NCBI RefSeq assembly: GCF_000004195.4
Contig: NC_030683.2
Location: 73,875,764 to 73,939,763 of the forward strand
DNA: 64,000 nt
Direction: 5' to 3'
DNA from: Xenopus tropicalis
Lineage: Eukaryota; Chordata; Amphibia; Anura; Pipidae
Below the pieces are notes generated by a model, which saw only the letters and a program-made list of their open reading frames with translations, was not told the origin of the DNA and searched no databases. The position numbers and the translations under genes are program-made. Positions 1-11,999 of this stretch are shown in pieces (positions within the stretch are counted from its first letter, which is position 1; every line of letters starts with the position of its first letter).

Positions 1-300
1 TGTCTCTTGTATGTGCAGGCATGGTTTTCTTAAATCAAAACACTTGTGTTGGGTTGTGTGGGCATAGATTTTTTTTATGATGTTGAGCCTTCACTTCTAT
101 GCAGGGATATATTCAACCAGCTGATACTAAGTGATTGTTTGTTCCTTCTCTTCAGTTCCTGTTCCTGTTCTTCAGTTTACAATACCCTGTTTACTTTCTG
201 GTTTGGTCCAGATTGATTCTGCCAGCAGTGAACTCTGGTTTGATCATCATTAAGTACTGTTCAACTTGCAGTGAGCAACCTACATGTCATACATAATAAG

Positions 301-401
301 GTCATACAGAGAAGTATATGGAGCTCTTGAGCAGACTGTTGGCAATAAAAATCCCATGGAGGCCACATCTGGCCCATGGGCCTCCAGTTGGGCAGCACTA
401 T
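301..401. repeat. hAT-like terminal relic, copy 1
   Basis: This ~100-bp segment aligns by eye with 63085-63190 in the same orientation; both contain a run close to GGCCTCCAGTTG. Read on the minus strand it begins TAGTGCTGCCCAACTGGAGG, which resembles the ends of vertebrate hAT elements (CAGNGNTGCCCAACT). Only one terminus is visible and no target-site duplication can be assigned. I infer an old hAT tip; the family is not resolved. Confidence 0.45.
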
Positions 402-404
402 TTA

Positions 405-2750
405 GTTGCTGTATGTTCTAATTAGTTGTCTTTGAAAACACTTCTGGTTGCCATCCTTCAGTCTGCACCTGTACTGTTTACCAGTGACTGTTTATATAGA
501 AGCTAGCAAGCACTACTTTTTCTCTCAAAATGCCCATAATGCCTTTTAGATATATCTCTGTTAGAGCTGTAGAAGATGCTAATTCTATACATTTGAAGCA
601 TCCAAAATATCCTGACTAAATGCACCAAATCCATAGCTACATGGATTCCAACACAGCTGTGCACACTGCATTTGGTATGCATATACTGTAGGTCAGGTCA
701 ACTGACTCATTTAGACATGTGGGACATTCACTACATGCACTTATACCTGGCAAATTCAACTATGCCCCATGTTCCCAGCTCTGGTGCAAAATATGCACAT
801 GACATCCCCCCCCCCCAGACACTTAAACCAGTCAAATTCCATCATCTTGCACAATGTGTCTCTGGAGGCCTTGGCTGCAGCTGCTTCCCCTGGTCACCAA
901 GTTGTTACACTAGTGCTTCTGGCTTGCATGATCTAAATGACATACAAGCTAAGGGTGTGCCAGTGGTGCCCATGTAACGCCCACAACCATGTACAAAAGA
1001 CATGGCATATTTTTGCAACATTTTTTACACTATGTGCTTTACCTCTCCTTTATGAATGAGGCACAGTGTGTTAAAAAATGACTTTCATTGTCAAAAGGTA
1101 GTTCTTTGTGTACCTTTAACAGAAAGTATCAATTTAGTTTGATCTTAACACATGCTTCTTGAAACACAAGTGTAGTGTAAAACCATAATGGTGTAGTTCT
1201 TTAGCCTTTTTTATAGCGTTCACACAAGGAAGTCATTATTTACAGTAGGAAATTTAGCATAAGAGCTAGTGACAGAGACGGGAGACTTATTTTTAATGAA
1301 AGTTTCAAGTTTTTTTTTATTTTTGTTAGGGATCAACATTATGTTGGAATCTGAATAGCCCTTATTCCAGGAATGAGCCTGGTTTACTAAATAAAGTCTT
1401 TCATTAATTTCATGCTGACTTCATTTCTAAAACTCATAAATTACCTGGATCGAAAGTATATTTACTTACTACACTCAGGGGTACTGTAAAACATATTGCA
1501 ATTTATACATTTAACTCTTTAGTAATGAAGCCACTTCATCGGTGCCAGCAATATGGGTAAATGGTAAGTGTTGTGCCACAGTTCCTGGGAAGCGATATAG
1601 TTCCAGCAATTATGACATCACTCAACAGTTTCCATAAGTCTAAAAACAGTGATGTAACAAACCTTGGCCAAAAGAGCTCATTTATTTTATTATGGATTCC
1701 CTTACCAAAAATTCTCAGAAATATGCCAGGTGCCCTTAAGTGGTTAGGATACACCTGTCTTGGACCTTTACTCAGTCATGCTGTCTGTACACTTAGGAAA
1801 AAAGAAATGAGACAGATACGCAATTCCCTTGTTTTACGCAAGAGCCTCAAATTTATGATCTGTTATGTTGTGTCATAGTTTGTTACAAGGCAACAGAAAG
1901 GCCTCATAAATTGTATACTAGGTTCTGTTAGCTGGATATTTTATAGAGTGTTCTTTCAAAGTTTTTACATACTGTAACATGAAGTGCTCCTAAATTTGTT
2001 GTGTATCAAATTAAAAAAAATTGCCGGTCTTAATCAAAAGATTGCCAAGTTCTTATAGGAGCCATAACTCTTATCAATTATGAAAATACGGTGTGTACTA
2101 TGGATACAAAGTATTACAGCAAAGCCATTCATGTTTTGACGCTGTGTTTTCTCTCTTGTGCCTATTTACAGTTGGCCAGGCTCAGCTGAAGGTAGTAAGT
2201 TAATTCAGATTAATAAGAGGGGAGGAAAGTAAGCAAAGTAGGTGTCGTGTTGGCTATTAAAATGCATTCTGGTACTAAAAGTAAATAGTAATTAGGAAGG
2301 GGATTGTTTGAATTCAACTATCCATATAGGTTATGGTCTTTGCTCCATCTCTTTCACTTTTATGTTGATCTCCCACATTCACTGGATGCCTGGCAGGCAC
2401 AGGAAATGTAAAAGATGTTTGCCAAATTTCTGCCAATTCCAAATTTTTATTGGTCACCATTGGGTTCACCTGACTGCAGGGAATGATGTGAGCTACAACC
2501 ATTTGGAAGTTTTAACCTTAGAAAGCAAGTTGCAGGTGAAACATAGTCCCTGTGAAAAATGTATAAGGAAGTAGAATTCTTAATTAATCAGATAAAGTGA
2601 GTGTAGGACTGGCCACAGATGACTGATGTAGTTGACCAGCTTGAATATATTGCAATATATGGACAATCCCTATTTGTTTAAAGGGGAGGGCATTTTTAGG
2701 AGCTTAATGGGAAAAATGTCTTAAATGTCTTAATAACCTTAATATATTGC
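405..2750. other. No recognised gene or repeat
   Basis: AT-rich DNA with a short C homopolymer near 806-817. The longest open frames (about 100 codons at 672-977 and 1561-1878) overlap frames on the other strand, lack recognisable motifs and show no exon-like structure. I see nothing here that I can name. Confidence 0.5.
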
Positions 2751-2753
2751 TAA

Positions 2754-2872
2754 GGGTGAGCGCAGAGGACCCTTATCTTTGTCTGTATGAATTTTGTGGT
2801 CACAGCTTAATTGGACCCCAACTTTTTGACTTAAAATTGTTTAGTTGTGAGCATAACCTTTCCTTTTTTGCT
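2754..2872 (+). repeat. Dispersed ~120-bp repeat, copy 1 of 3
   Basis: The block contains CGCAGAGGAC, then GTGGTCACAGC, then a GTGAGCATAAC-like segment in fixed order. The same order recurs at 49756-49858 and, in part, at 22787-22866, so this is a dispersed repeat family. No tRNA-type A or B box is seen, so a tRNA-SINE assignment is not supported. The family name is unknown to me. Confidence 0.6.
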
Positions 2873-4010
2873 ACTGCACATAAAACCATGCTGATCACGT
2901 GGTTGTTGATCGTGAATGCGCATTCATGCGCAAGGGGGTGTGCGAATGGAGGCGGCCTCAGGGCACCCCAACAACAAATCCAGCACAGATCCTCATACAA
3001 ACCGAAAGTAAGAACTTCAGCATCTAAATGGCAGTATAATTAACAATATATTAATAATATAGTAAAGACTTTATTTAAATCAGTGTTTTATGTGATACAT
3101 TTTTACAGAGGCTTGCAATGTTCAGATGTATAGCTTGCCTTTTATTCTCAGTAAAATACCTTGTGAGTTAATTGGTATTACAGTGTAAATTGATAAAGCC
3201 ATATATGTATTGTGTGAGAATATGACACAGTTACACAAAGACACCTCGTATAAAGAATAGTTATCCGCTCCAAACTTTTGCTGCCTCTCATGTTGCTTTT
3301 GTCTTTTGAAAGAACTACATTATGCCTAATTCTACCTACTAAACAAACTTTAGTTTTAAGAAATTTTGTTTTCATATTTGTCAAACTATCCTGATTGAAT
3401 TGTAGAGCTTGACTTAATCCATGATATGATACCCCATAGCGCAGCATCACACACACCATAGATAGCATAGCTAGTGCAGTCACCAAAAATGCGTGTACTG
3501 ACTTGAGAGGATTGCAGAAAATAAATCCAGCTTTTACAGACTTCCATATGTCTAGACCACATCAAAATGTGCTGATATACTTTGGATGGTATTTGTTCCT
3601 TAAAACCACAATAAAACCACATAAAAAACTTTTTATGGTACAAAAATGCCAGGATGCTGCAGAGAATTATAAGTAGCAGATGGGGCAGCTTTTGTTTGAA
3701 ACCATCACCTTATTGTAGGTTTTTCTCCATTAGCAGGTGTGCCCTGCCATTGGACAAAGGCAATGGCTGGAAAAAATCAGTATATTTACTGGGCCCCTAA
3801 ATATACATTAACTGATTTATAAAGCTCCCATCATTGCTATACATAGGGCTAAAGATAAACACCCCACTAGCTAAGAGTCACAAAGAAAGCACTAAAGAAT
3901 AATTGCATATGATACACATAAATCAATTCCAAAGCCTAAATAAAGTGTTGAACCGCTAAATTAATATAGTGTCCAGAGGAGTCCAAAGAGTGCCACTCAG
4001 AACAGAATAG
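2873..4010. other. No recognised feature
   Basis: Unremarkable AT-rich DNA. The overlapping minus-strand frames at 3178-3643 (85-102 codons) have no recognisable domain and no sign of being real. Nothing else is seen. Confidence 0.45.
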
Positions 4011-4301
4011 TAGTGATTTTCAGGTCCAGAAAAACTCACCCGACCCTTGCCCTCCCCGACCCAGCTTGTCCTCTTTATTTATAGATCCACGCCTGCCCCA
4101 CTGATGAGGCCATGCGCGTGCCTATAAAGTCAGAAGCCACAAACCAACAGTGTAAGTTTGCTGGCGGGGAGAGCAAGCCGAGGAGCTCAACCTAAACCCC
4201 CCAGCAACCTGCAAATGGTGTGCCAAGGTTGGCCTGAACCCCCCCGACCCTCTCATAAACCTGTGGGTCCCATGGGTATCAGGCTAGCCCGCACATCACT
4301 A
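4011..4301. mobile_element. hAT-type MITE (TAGTGAT ends)
   Basis: A 291-bp GC-richer segment begins TAGTGATTTT and ends CACATCACTA, giving short terminal inverted repeats. It is flanked by CAGAATAG (4003-4010) and CTGAATAG (4302-4309), a 7/8 match consistent with an 8-bp hAT target-site duplication. There is no transposase frame, so the copy is non-autonomous. Copies with a related end (ATCACTA) occur at 9413-9684, 20850-20996 and 51801-51935. Confidence 0.7.
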
Positions 4302-4353
4302 CTGAATAGTAGTAATAATAAAAGCTCATGCATCATTAGCTAAGTAGAATTAC

Positions 4354-4957
4354 TTAAAGGAATACTGTCATGGGAAAACATGTTTTTTTTTTTTCAAAAC
4401 ACATAATTTAATAGAGCTACTCCAGCAGAATCCTGCATTGAAATACATTTTCAAAAACACAAACAGAATTTTTAATTTTAATTTAATTTTGAAATTTCAC
4501 ATGGGACTAGCCATGTTCTTTATTTCACAGGGTGCCACAGCCATGTGACCTGTTCTATAATAAACTTCAGTCACACTTTACTGCTGTGCTGCAAGTTGGA
4601 GCTGATCACAAGAACAATGGGAAGGCAGCATGATAGCATCTCCTAGTAGATATCAGAATAGCACTCAATAGTAAGAAATCCAAGTCCAGCTCATGACTCC
4701 TCCAGTTACATGGGAGTAGGAGAAACAATAGGTTACCTGAAAGCAGTTCTAATGTGTAGCGCTGGCTCCTTCTGAAAGCTCAGACTCGGGCACAATGCAC
4801 TGAGATGGCTGCCTACTCACCAATATTACAACTAAAAAAAATAGATTTGTTGGTTTAAGAATAAAATTTTAAATGATAGAGTGAATTATTTGCTATGTAA
4901 ATGGTGTAATTTAAAAATAAAAAAGTACACCATAAAATCATGACAGAATCCATTTAA
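4354..4957 (+). mobile_element. TTAA-flanked MITE, family A, complete copy
   Basis: A 604-bp element bounded by TTAA on both sides. The left end reads TTAAAGGAATACTGTCATG and the right end in reverse complement reads TTAAATGGATTCTGTCATG, an inverted repeat with few mismatches. TTAA duplication and an AAAGG-type end fit Kolobok-type (less likely piggyBac) non-autonomous elements of Xenopus. Related truncated copies lie at 41125-41448 (same orientation) and 50799-51273 (opposite). No coding potential. Confidence 0.8.
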
Positions 4958-7299
4958 AAGGATATAAAAGCTATTCTCTGTGTTGCAATTAAGGCTATAT
5001 CACTCAAGTGTATGCGTAGGATTTCACTTGTAAAACCATAAGATTCCTACTCCAAGTTGTTATTTTTTTCTCCTTTTCTAAAGATTTGTGCAAGTATTTA
5101 AGAAGCTAAACAGTTGGACAGGAAGATTTATGATAAAATTGCTCCCAAGGACCAGCCGTGCAAAACGTTTGAATACTTTAGTATGGTTAGAGTTGTCAAA
5201 CATGGTTGCCAGGTAGTGATATCTTGTAAGATTACTTCCTCAAAGTGATAAATTGACAGGCAAGTGTATGAAGTTAACTATTAGTAGTTAATTTAGTTGC
5301 ATATAGGATTGCTACCTGGCTTGCTAGAATAAATATATTTGATGCCATTTGTATTAATATGGAAGATATACAACATATAAAAGCAGACTTGCTATTTTTT
5401 ATAGAAAACTTGTACCCATACCTGCATACTGCATGACTGCAGATAAAGCAAATATTTACAATTGTTATCTGGCAGTGGTTCCTAAATAGGAGCCTGGAGT
5501 GGTGAATGAATGCTTAGTTGCTGTTCTAGATACTCTTGGAACTATGAATTACTTTTTTCATATAACTGTACATTCAAAGGGAAACTTAAACTTAAAAAAT
5601 TAATATAATACCTGGCATACAGCATGTTATTTAGTGCATTTTAGTTTTTTCTTTGATGCATGTCATATAATCATGCTATAATCATAATGATGCTTATCAC
5701 TTTTAGTTAAAATGCAAAGAATGCATCAGAGGACTTATTAAATAAGTAGCCTGAACTATAAAAATATAAAAACATGTATCAAAGAGAAGTAATATAAATA
5801 CAAGTGTGAAAAATGCAAGCATATGGAAAAATATAGAGAAAATATAATTTACACTTTAAAAAAGAGCATGCTGTTTCAATTGTGCTATTTCCACTGCTGG
5901 GAAAGTCATTGTATATGTAATAAAAAAGTCCATTCAAGGACATGTGCCATTTCAATCACTGGACCCTATCCAAAAATGAGTGCAAATTATATTTTTTCTT
6001 TCTTTTTCTAAAAAAAAATGTATAAATCAACTTAAATAGCAATATTCGTAAAGCTGAAATTTAAGGTGAATTGCTAAGGCATGACTCCCCCCCCCCCCTC
6101 CTTTTCTCTATCTCTTTCTCTGCACATGAAACAGTTTATTGATGAAAGTCTTTGAAGTGCAAAGAAAGTATTTCCCACAGGATAACATATCACAAAAAAA
6201 ATGATTTTAATGGCAATTTTCCACAGCCGATATATCCTTTTTTGATTTGCACAAAATGTCTTTTCACACACAAAAGGTTTCAATACATTTTTGTAACAGA
6301 CAGTCCTTCAGACAGTCCTATATGTTATTTGTGGGCATCAAAAACAATGGGCTTTGATTTCTTTGCTAATACTGTACTACTGTCATTTGGGGTTCAGCTA
6401 TAAAATACTAACTAGTATAAGCTTTATTGAGTTTTTGGTGGGCCTACTTCATTATGTAGAGATACAGTGGCAACATTGGCGTTCCTTTTTAGTTTGTAGT
6501 GGCAACAGGGCGTATTTAATGGTCCTTTCATAAATATGAGCTTCTTTCCGCAGTGATGTAGGAAGAGACTGTGTATCTCTTATACTTCAAATACAATCAG
6601 TGCCTTAGCATAAATGTCTAAGGAATTCGTCACAGGTGGGACCACAAAAAAATTAAGGCAATATCAATCTAAAAACTTTCCACATTTCAATGATTTGTCA
6701 ATGTAATTTCTACTGAAAGCAGTAAATGTCATTATTTTGATATACCCTTCTCTGATTGCCTGACACAGAAACAAAGTTTCAGAAATTAGCCATTTTTCTT
6801 CTCAAGTTTGTTAATCAACTGCCTGTTGTGCCTACTATAGTGCATAAGGTGCAAGAGAACCTTTAACCTAGTTCCTGCCTTGCCAGGCAGTAAGTACAAG
6901 GCTTTCCATGTGTTTCTGTGATTTTTCAAAAAAGAAATGTTGAATATGTTCATGGTTTTTCCTACTCTAATTTTAGAGATTTATCTATAGATGCCAATAT
7001 AGGGGTGTAGCTGAAGTATCCAAGTATGTTGATATTCAAGAATTTCCTTCAGATTTTTGAAACAGTTGAGTCTTTACAGCCAAGTTTTTTCCAAGTTTTT
7101 TCTTAAATATGTTATTGATCAGATTTAGATTACATTGCATCTAATTTAGATTACATTGCACATCTAAATGTGGAGTAAGATGTGGTAAGAAATCTTGCAT
7201 TATAAGTAAAATTGCACCATGGGGTTTAAACATTTAAATTTGCTGCCTTTTATTTCTTCTCTTATATAATCAGATTGCTATATGGCAAATATACATAAG
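4958..7299. other. No recognised gene
   Basis: AT-rich DNA with an 11-bp C run near 6088-6099 followed by a pyrimidine tract. The short frames at 5823-6403 are unsupported. A ~24-bp local tandem duplication (TTTAGATTACATTGCA twice) lies near 7124-7165. No exon or complete repeat is recognised. Confidence 0.45.
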
Positions 7300-7560
7300 T
7301 AAGCAAATTTTTTTCACCAGGCATGGATATGCAGTAAATTCTACATTTTGCCATTGGCAATTTTTTTGTGAAACTGACTCGAAAATTCACCGAATAAGGA
7401 TAAAGCTGCGGTCACAGCAAAAAAACTCACAAAAAAAAAGTCGCTGTTGCGTCAAAAATCATGCAGTAGCCCCATTTCACACATTTTTTACAGTTCCACA
7501 AATTTTTCAGCAATTTCGTGAATTTTTTGTGAACACAGTTTGTGTGCAGTTTTCCAGAAC
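7300..7560. mobile_element. Truncated MITE relic (TTCGC-rich family)
   Basis: The segment holds CACCAGGCATGGAT, a CCATTGGCAATTTTT tract and repeated AATTTTTCAGCAATTTCGTG-like text. These recur in 51801-51935 (GCCAATGGCAAAATGCTGAATTTCG) and partly in 9413-9684. I infer an end-less relic of the hAT-type family with TAGTGATGGGCGAA-like ends. Boundaries are approximate. Confidence 0.45.
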
Positions 7561-7974
7561 AGACTCCAATTAGTGACAGTACTTGTAAATAGTATGCAAA
7601 CTGAAGCATGTAGTATTTAGTAGGCACCAAATATTACTCTGGAATCTTGGGGAACCACTGTATTGTGGGTAATAAAAGTTGCAATTGTTGGTAATAAAAG
7701 TTAAAACACCACTTTAAAACTCTTGATAAATGGCTTCAGCGTTTTCTTTTTCTTTGGCAATAAGTCATCATTGTTTCTATAGTTTTTTTACTACTATTGG
7801 AGTACTGGACTTTGCTAATATCTGTCATCTTATATACACAGAACAGCCATCAGGGGACAGGTGGAAGTCCTATTAGGGACCCACTTTTTTGGAAGACCCA
7901 GACAGATGTATTTTTGCATTAGTGCATTCTTAACTACACTAAAGTCTGGAAACTGGTTTGCCCTGGGAATACCC

Positions 7975-8274
7975 TAGTGGGTGCCCAAGAGGTAGATCGC
8001 GATCACTTTAAAGTTTTTGGTAGACCACAAAGAGGAATGACATCCCACCACTTCTTTTTCCCCCCAACATAACAGAGCTTTTGACTGCAGCCATACTGCT
8101 GTGTTGACACTTGTATAATGTTATGTGGGCATTAATTGTGAATTTGACACTGCATTTATATATTGCTATGTCTATTTAGGTATTAAACATCAACTATTTT
8201 TATTAAAGTAGATTTCATGATGGAGGCCATGTGGCAAGAGTAGCTCACAGGATGACAAACTCTGGGTACCCCTG
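7975..8274. mobile_element. hAT-type MITE with GATCGCGATC subterminus
   Basis: A 300-bp segment with left end TAGTGGGTGCCCAAGAG and right end (reverse complement) CAGGGGTACCCAGAG. The subterminal GTAGATCGCGATC is typical of a vertebrate hAT family with ends CAGGGGTGCCCAA. No clean 8-bp duplication is seen in the flanks (GAATACCC against CCTTGGTC), so the copy is old or the limits are off by a few bases. Confidence 0.6.
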
Positions 8275-8574
8275 CCTTGGTCCTACAGCCTATGGTAAAT
8301 GTGTAATTTTTTCTCCAGTTGGAGAAGAAAAATTTGGTCAGACACCATCAGATTTGGTCTTGTTGGATGAAGATGCAGCATGCTTTTTTCGCTTCTGACA
8401 GGCTTGTGCCCATGCAACTAGATCCGACTTGTAGGATGCATTTTGTCTGTCTGACACCATCCAACAAATTCTTCTGTTGAGTTTAGCCCTTTTGTTCTTT
8501 ATAGAGATTACATGAATTATTTTGGGTTTTTACATTCATAAATGCAAAACCAAAAAAAAAAAAGCCACGTATTT

Positions 8575-8859
8575 TTGCTAGAATAGCTTGTGTTTTTTGC
8601 GCAACTCTGTGCCAACAAAGTATTTTTCAGAGAAGTTTTTGCCCTTGATCCCCCTCCTGCATACCACTGTCCAGGTCGTGGCACCCTTTAAACAACTGTA
8701 AAATCAGTTTTCTGGCCAGAAATGGCTTTTCTAGTTTTTAATGTTCGCCTTCCCATTGAAGTCTATAGGGTTTGCAAAGTTTGTGCGAATATTCGCGGGT
8801 TTTGGTGTAAGTTCGCGAACATGTTCGCAAACTTTTTTTTTAGGTTCGCTACATCCCTA
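8575..8859 (+). mobile_element. hAT-type MITE, TAGGGATGTAGCGAAC family, 5'-truncated
   Basis: This ends GGTTCGCTACATCCCTA, the right end shared with 18589-18607, and contains the same internal landmarks as the complete copy at 45407-45955: a GCTANGAATAGCTTG segment, CCCCCTCCTGCAT, and a run of TTCGC motifs. The left end is missing. This is copy 1 of 3 in the window and has no coding capacity. Confidence 0.75.
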
Positions 8860-9334
8860 TTCAGAGGCCTTTGTTTTTCATATATACTTAAATCTTTAAG
8901 GATTCCTATTTGTAGCCTGTGCTCTGATAGTATTGCATATGATAAGAAAGCTTTTACCAGCATGTAACGGAAGGAATGCTGATGTCTTTTGGATACTCTA
9001 CATAGAGAGTAAATCAGATGAATTGTTTGATGCAAAGATGTCTTTAGGAATTAGAATGATAGATATTATCCAGTTCACTTGACCAAATGTCTATCATGAG
9101 GTTTTGTGCATGAGAAAATAAGAAGATCTGAGAGAATCTTTTTCTGAGGATTTAAAGCTGGCTGGAACTCACCCAGATCTTAACTAAATCCTATTAAACC
9201 ATCACATCCTTGTCTGGCTCAGGTTATTGGCCAAACTTGGATCTTTTCCAGGGTGAATTTAAGCACATCACTCTTTCTTTGCCAAATAAGTAACATATCT
9301 TATGAGGGCCTTGTGGAATGAAACAGCTACACTG

Positions 9335-9335
<1 letters not shown>

Positions 9336-9372
<37 letters not shown>
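9336..9372. repeat. (TA)n microsatellite
   Basis: An uninterrupted run of about 18 TA dinucleotides. No function is inferred. Confidence 0.95.
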
Positions 9373-9374
<2 letters not shown>

Positions 9375-9412
9375 GTTACTAGAAGATTTCATTATGTACT
9401 CATATGTTTGTT

Positions 9413-9684
9413 TAGTGTTGGTGAATCTTGCAGATGAACTGCAGATAAACTACTGAAATGCATTAAAGTCAATGGGCGTTTATTTGTGTAATTTTTTTCA
9501 GCACAAAATACATTGAAATCAACTGCTGTTTTGTGGATTTTTTTTATGCAAAATGCATTGAAGTCAATGGGAGTTGTGTTGTTGGAGCAAAATTTTGTCA
9601 CGGTTTCAATAAATATTTACAGATGCAAAAATGTGGAATATCGCCAAAAAATCATGCTTGGTGAAAAATTTTGCTTATCACTAC
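9413..9684. mobile_element. hAT-type MITE (TAGTG ends)
   Basis: The segment begins TAGTGTTGGTGAA and ends GCTTATCACTAC, an imperfect inverted repeat. Internally it has three similar blocks around the phrase AAATGCATTGAAGTCAATGG. The flanks TGTTTGTT (9405-9412) and TTTTTGTT (9685-9692) match at 7 of 8 positions, consistent with a hAT duplication. Right-end text resembles 20850-20996 and the left end of 51801-51935. Confidence 0.55.
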
Positions 9685-9689
9685 TTTTT

Positions 9690-10628
9690 GTTGCCAAATG
9701 ATGATTTCAGTTATTTAAATTAAATATTTAAAATAAATAAAGGGAACAATATTTACCTTTTTGTGAATTAATAATTATGGCCCTCTGTAGGACCTTGTTT
9801 GTTAAATTGTTGTAAGAACACTGTTTATTATAAATTAATGTAAAGATGAACCAAGGTACCGGCATGCTTTAGCAGCAGGAAAATTGTGCAGAAATGGGAA
9901 TTGGCTTACCTACTATAATATCCTACCTGGATTCGAGACAGTGACCTGCTGTTTGCTGTACAGTCTGCATTAATGCTGCTCCATCTAAGCTAGGCTTCCC
10001 TTTTATGCAGTTTTCTCCTTTAGTTTCCAGATAGCATAATGAATTCAGTTGTTGTTTATCTGGTCACAGGTGCTCTGAGTTAGCCATCATGGAACTAGCA
10101 AGCTGGACCTCTTATACCTCAACCTAATGTACATGTAAACCCTACATTTTTTCCTACTATGTATATGCATTGGGCACATCTCCCTCGCCCACATGTCATA
10201 ATTTGTTCTGCATATATCCCCTCCATTCACCAGCACCATCACATTTTTCTAAACAAATAGCAGCTTTCACAGTACGGCCATTTGCCCTCTGATAACAGTG
10301 AAATTTACGTCTGCAAACAGCACCTGCGCACTGTAAAGTTTACGCAATGAAGAATGCAGGCTTACAGAGGCGGCACTGTAACACTGTAAGCTGTAAGGAG
10401 AGGAGGCTAGGAGAAAAAACATTTTTCGGAAACCAGCATTGCCATCTCTTCATTGGCTACTAGACTGGAGGGCGTACTTAGTAACCTGAGTTGGAAAGAG
10501 CTGAGCATGCTCAGTAAGCCAACAGCCAAAGTCAATTCCTAAGGGAAGTGAGTTAGAGAAGAAGAAGGAATCCTAAGTGATTAAGGGGATGCTTATTATT
10601 AACCTTTTAACAACTGCAGTAGCAGGTA
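9690..10628. other. No recognised feature
   Basis: Mixed-composition DNA without an exon-like frame. The stretch 10290-10600 is more GC-rich, but I recognise neither a promoter nor a repeat. Confidence 0.4.
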
Positions 10629-10647
10629 TTAACCTTTTTAGTGCCAT

Positions 10648-10893
10648 AGGACGTAGATTCTACGTCCTGGGTAGCAAAGGACCAAAGTGCCACAGGACGT
10701 AGAATCTACGTCCTACAGCACTATCAGGTTTACAAGCGCTGCGCTGGCTTTTAAAGCAGCGCAGCGCTTGTAAACCCTTCACAACCCCCTAGGCAACGAG
10801 CAGAGACAGTCATACTCACCGATCCGGTCCCCCGATCGCGTCGCCAGCCAATGACAGCAGTGGACACGCGATGATGACGTGTCCACTGCTGTC
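10648..10893. repeat. Subterminal palindromes of the piggyBac-like element
   Basis: Four hairpins lie in 250 bp. Two near-identical 21-bp palindromes of the form AGGACGTAGANTCTACGTCCT lie at 10648-10668 and 10694-10714. A GC-rich hairpin at 10728-10775 has arms GTTTACAAGCGCTGCGCT. Another at 10853-10893 has arms GACAGCAGTGGACAC. Repeated subterminal palindromes are plausible transposase-binding sites, but this is inference. Confidence 0.75.
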
Positions 10894-11389
10894 CCTTTAA
10901 ATATCGCCGCCTACTGTCGGCTCCTCATTCCTGCTGCGCACTTCGGACCTGATGGAGCTCCCCTGCTGCCTTCCTGCCAGATTGGTCGCCCCTGATCGCC
11001 TGCCTGCCTTGGGTAAGCTGAACTACAACTCTCTACCACTGTTTATTTTGCTTATTTCTATCTCAACTTTTTTTTTCAATTTTTTGTCATTATTACACTT
11101 TTGCACACATACACACTTATTTACAACTTTCCCAAGCACACACAGACACTTACACACACACTTACACTTTTTTTTTTTTTTTTTCTATCTTTCTTTTCTT
11201 TTCTTTCTTTCTTTGCTTTCTTTGGCAGTCTTTTTTTTTTACTAAAACTTTATTTCTGATCTTGCTCTATAATTATCTGATTTATTTGGTTGCATTTTAG
11301 TGTTTTTTTGGCATTTTCATAATTGATTTCTGTTTTTTTATTATTGTATTGTATTGTAACTTTTTTTATTGCTATTGGGTGCTGAATTT

Positions 11390-11615
11390 GCAGTGACGTT
11401 GGTAGATCCAGGGCTCTGACCACCAATTTCATTGCAATTATTGTTCTTCTGTTGGTTTAGGTGGTTTTATTGGATTTTACTGATTTTATGGTGTTTTATC
11501 TTTGCATTGTTCTTTATTGTGTGTTTAGTGTCCCCAAAAAGGTTGCTTTTGCAGTGACATTGGTGGATCCAGGGCTCTGACCACCGATTTCATTGCAATT
11601 ATTGTTCTTTGATTG
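11390..11615 (+). repeat. 161-bp offset direct repeat
   Basis: The phrase GCAGTGACNTTGGTNGATCC followed by AGGGCTCTGACCACC occurs at about 11390 and again at about 11551, each followed by CATTGCAATTATTGTTCTT. This is a diverged tandem duplication within the piggyBac-like element. Confidence 0.75.
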
Positions 11616-11717
11616 CTTTTAGTGGTTTTATTCCATTTTAACTTCATTTGATTTCAGTTGTTCTAGAAAGGTCCAGAGGTGCTAAGATTGTTCTGGTAGT
11701 TTCTATTGCCAAGGGTT

Positions 11718-11959
11718 AGGCTGATGCCACACATGGCGTAGGGCTGATTTTTTCAGCAAGTGGAAAAACGCTTGCCGAAAATTCAGCCCTACGCCTGCTA
11801 CTTGTGCCTGCACCCGAATGAATGGAATACGCTCGGGTGCAGGCACATGTAGCCGATATACGCATGAAAACGCGAGACTTTGCATTCTCACGCGTTTTCA
11901 TGCGTATATCGGCTACATGTGCCTGCACCCGAGCGTATTCCATTCATTCGGGTGCAGGC
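11718..11959. mobile_element. Fold-back MITE nested in the piggyBac-like element
   Basis: The segment begins AGGCTGATGCCACACATGGC, then folds on itself. Arms at about 11806-11879 and 11886-11959 are near-perfect inverted copies containing ACATGTAGCCGATATACGCA, with a loop of only about 6 bases. The left outer arm has no right partner and ends in an A-run, so the right tip is lost. A more complete relative sits at 35432-35762. The frames read through both arms are only palindrome shadows. Confidence 0.8.
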
Positions 11960-11999
11960 AAAAAAAAAGGGGTGCATAGAGTGCAGCCCCAATATTATG

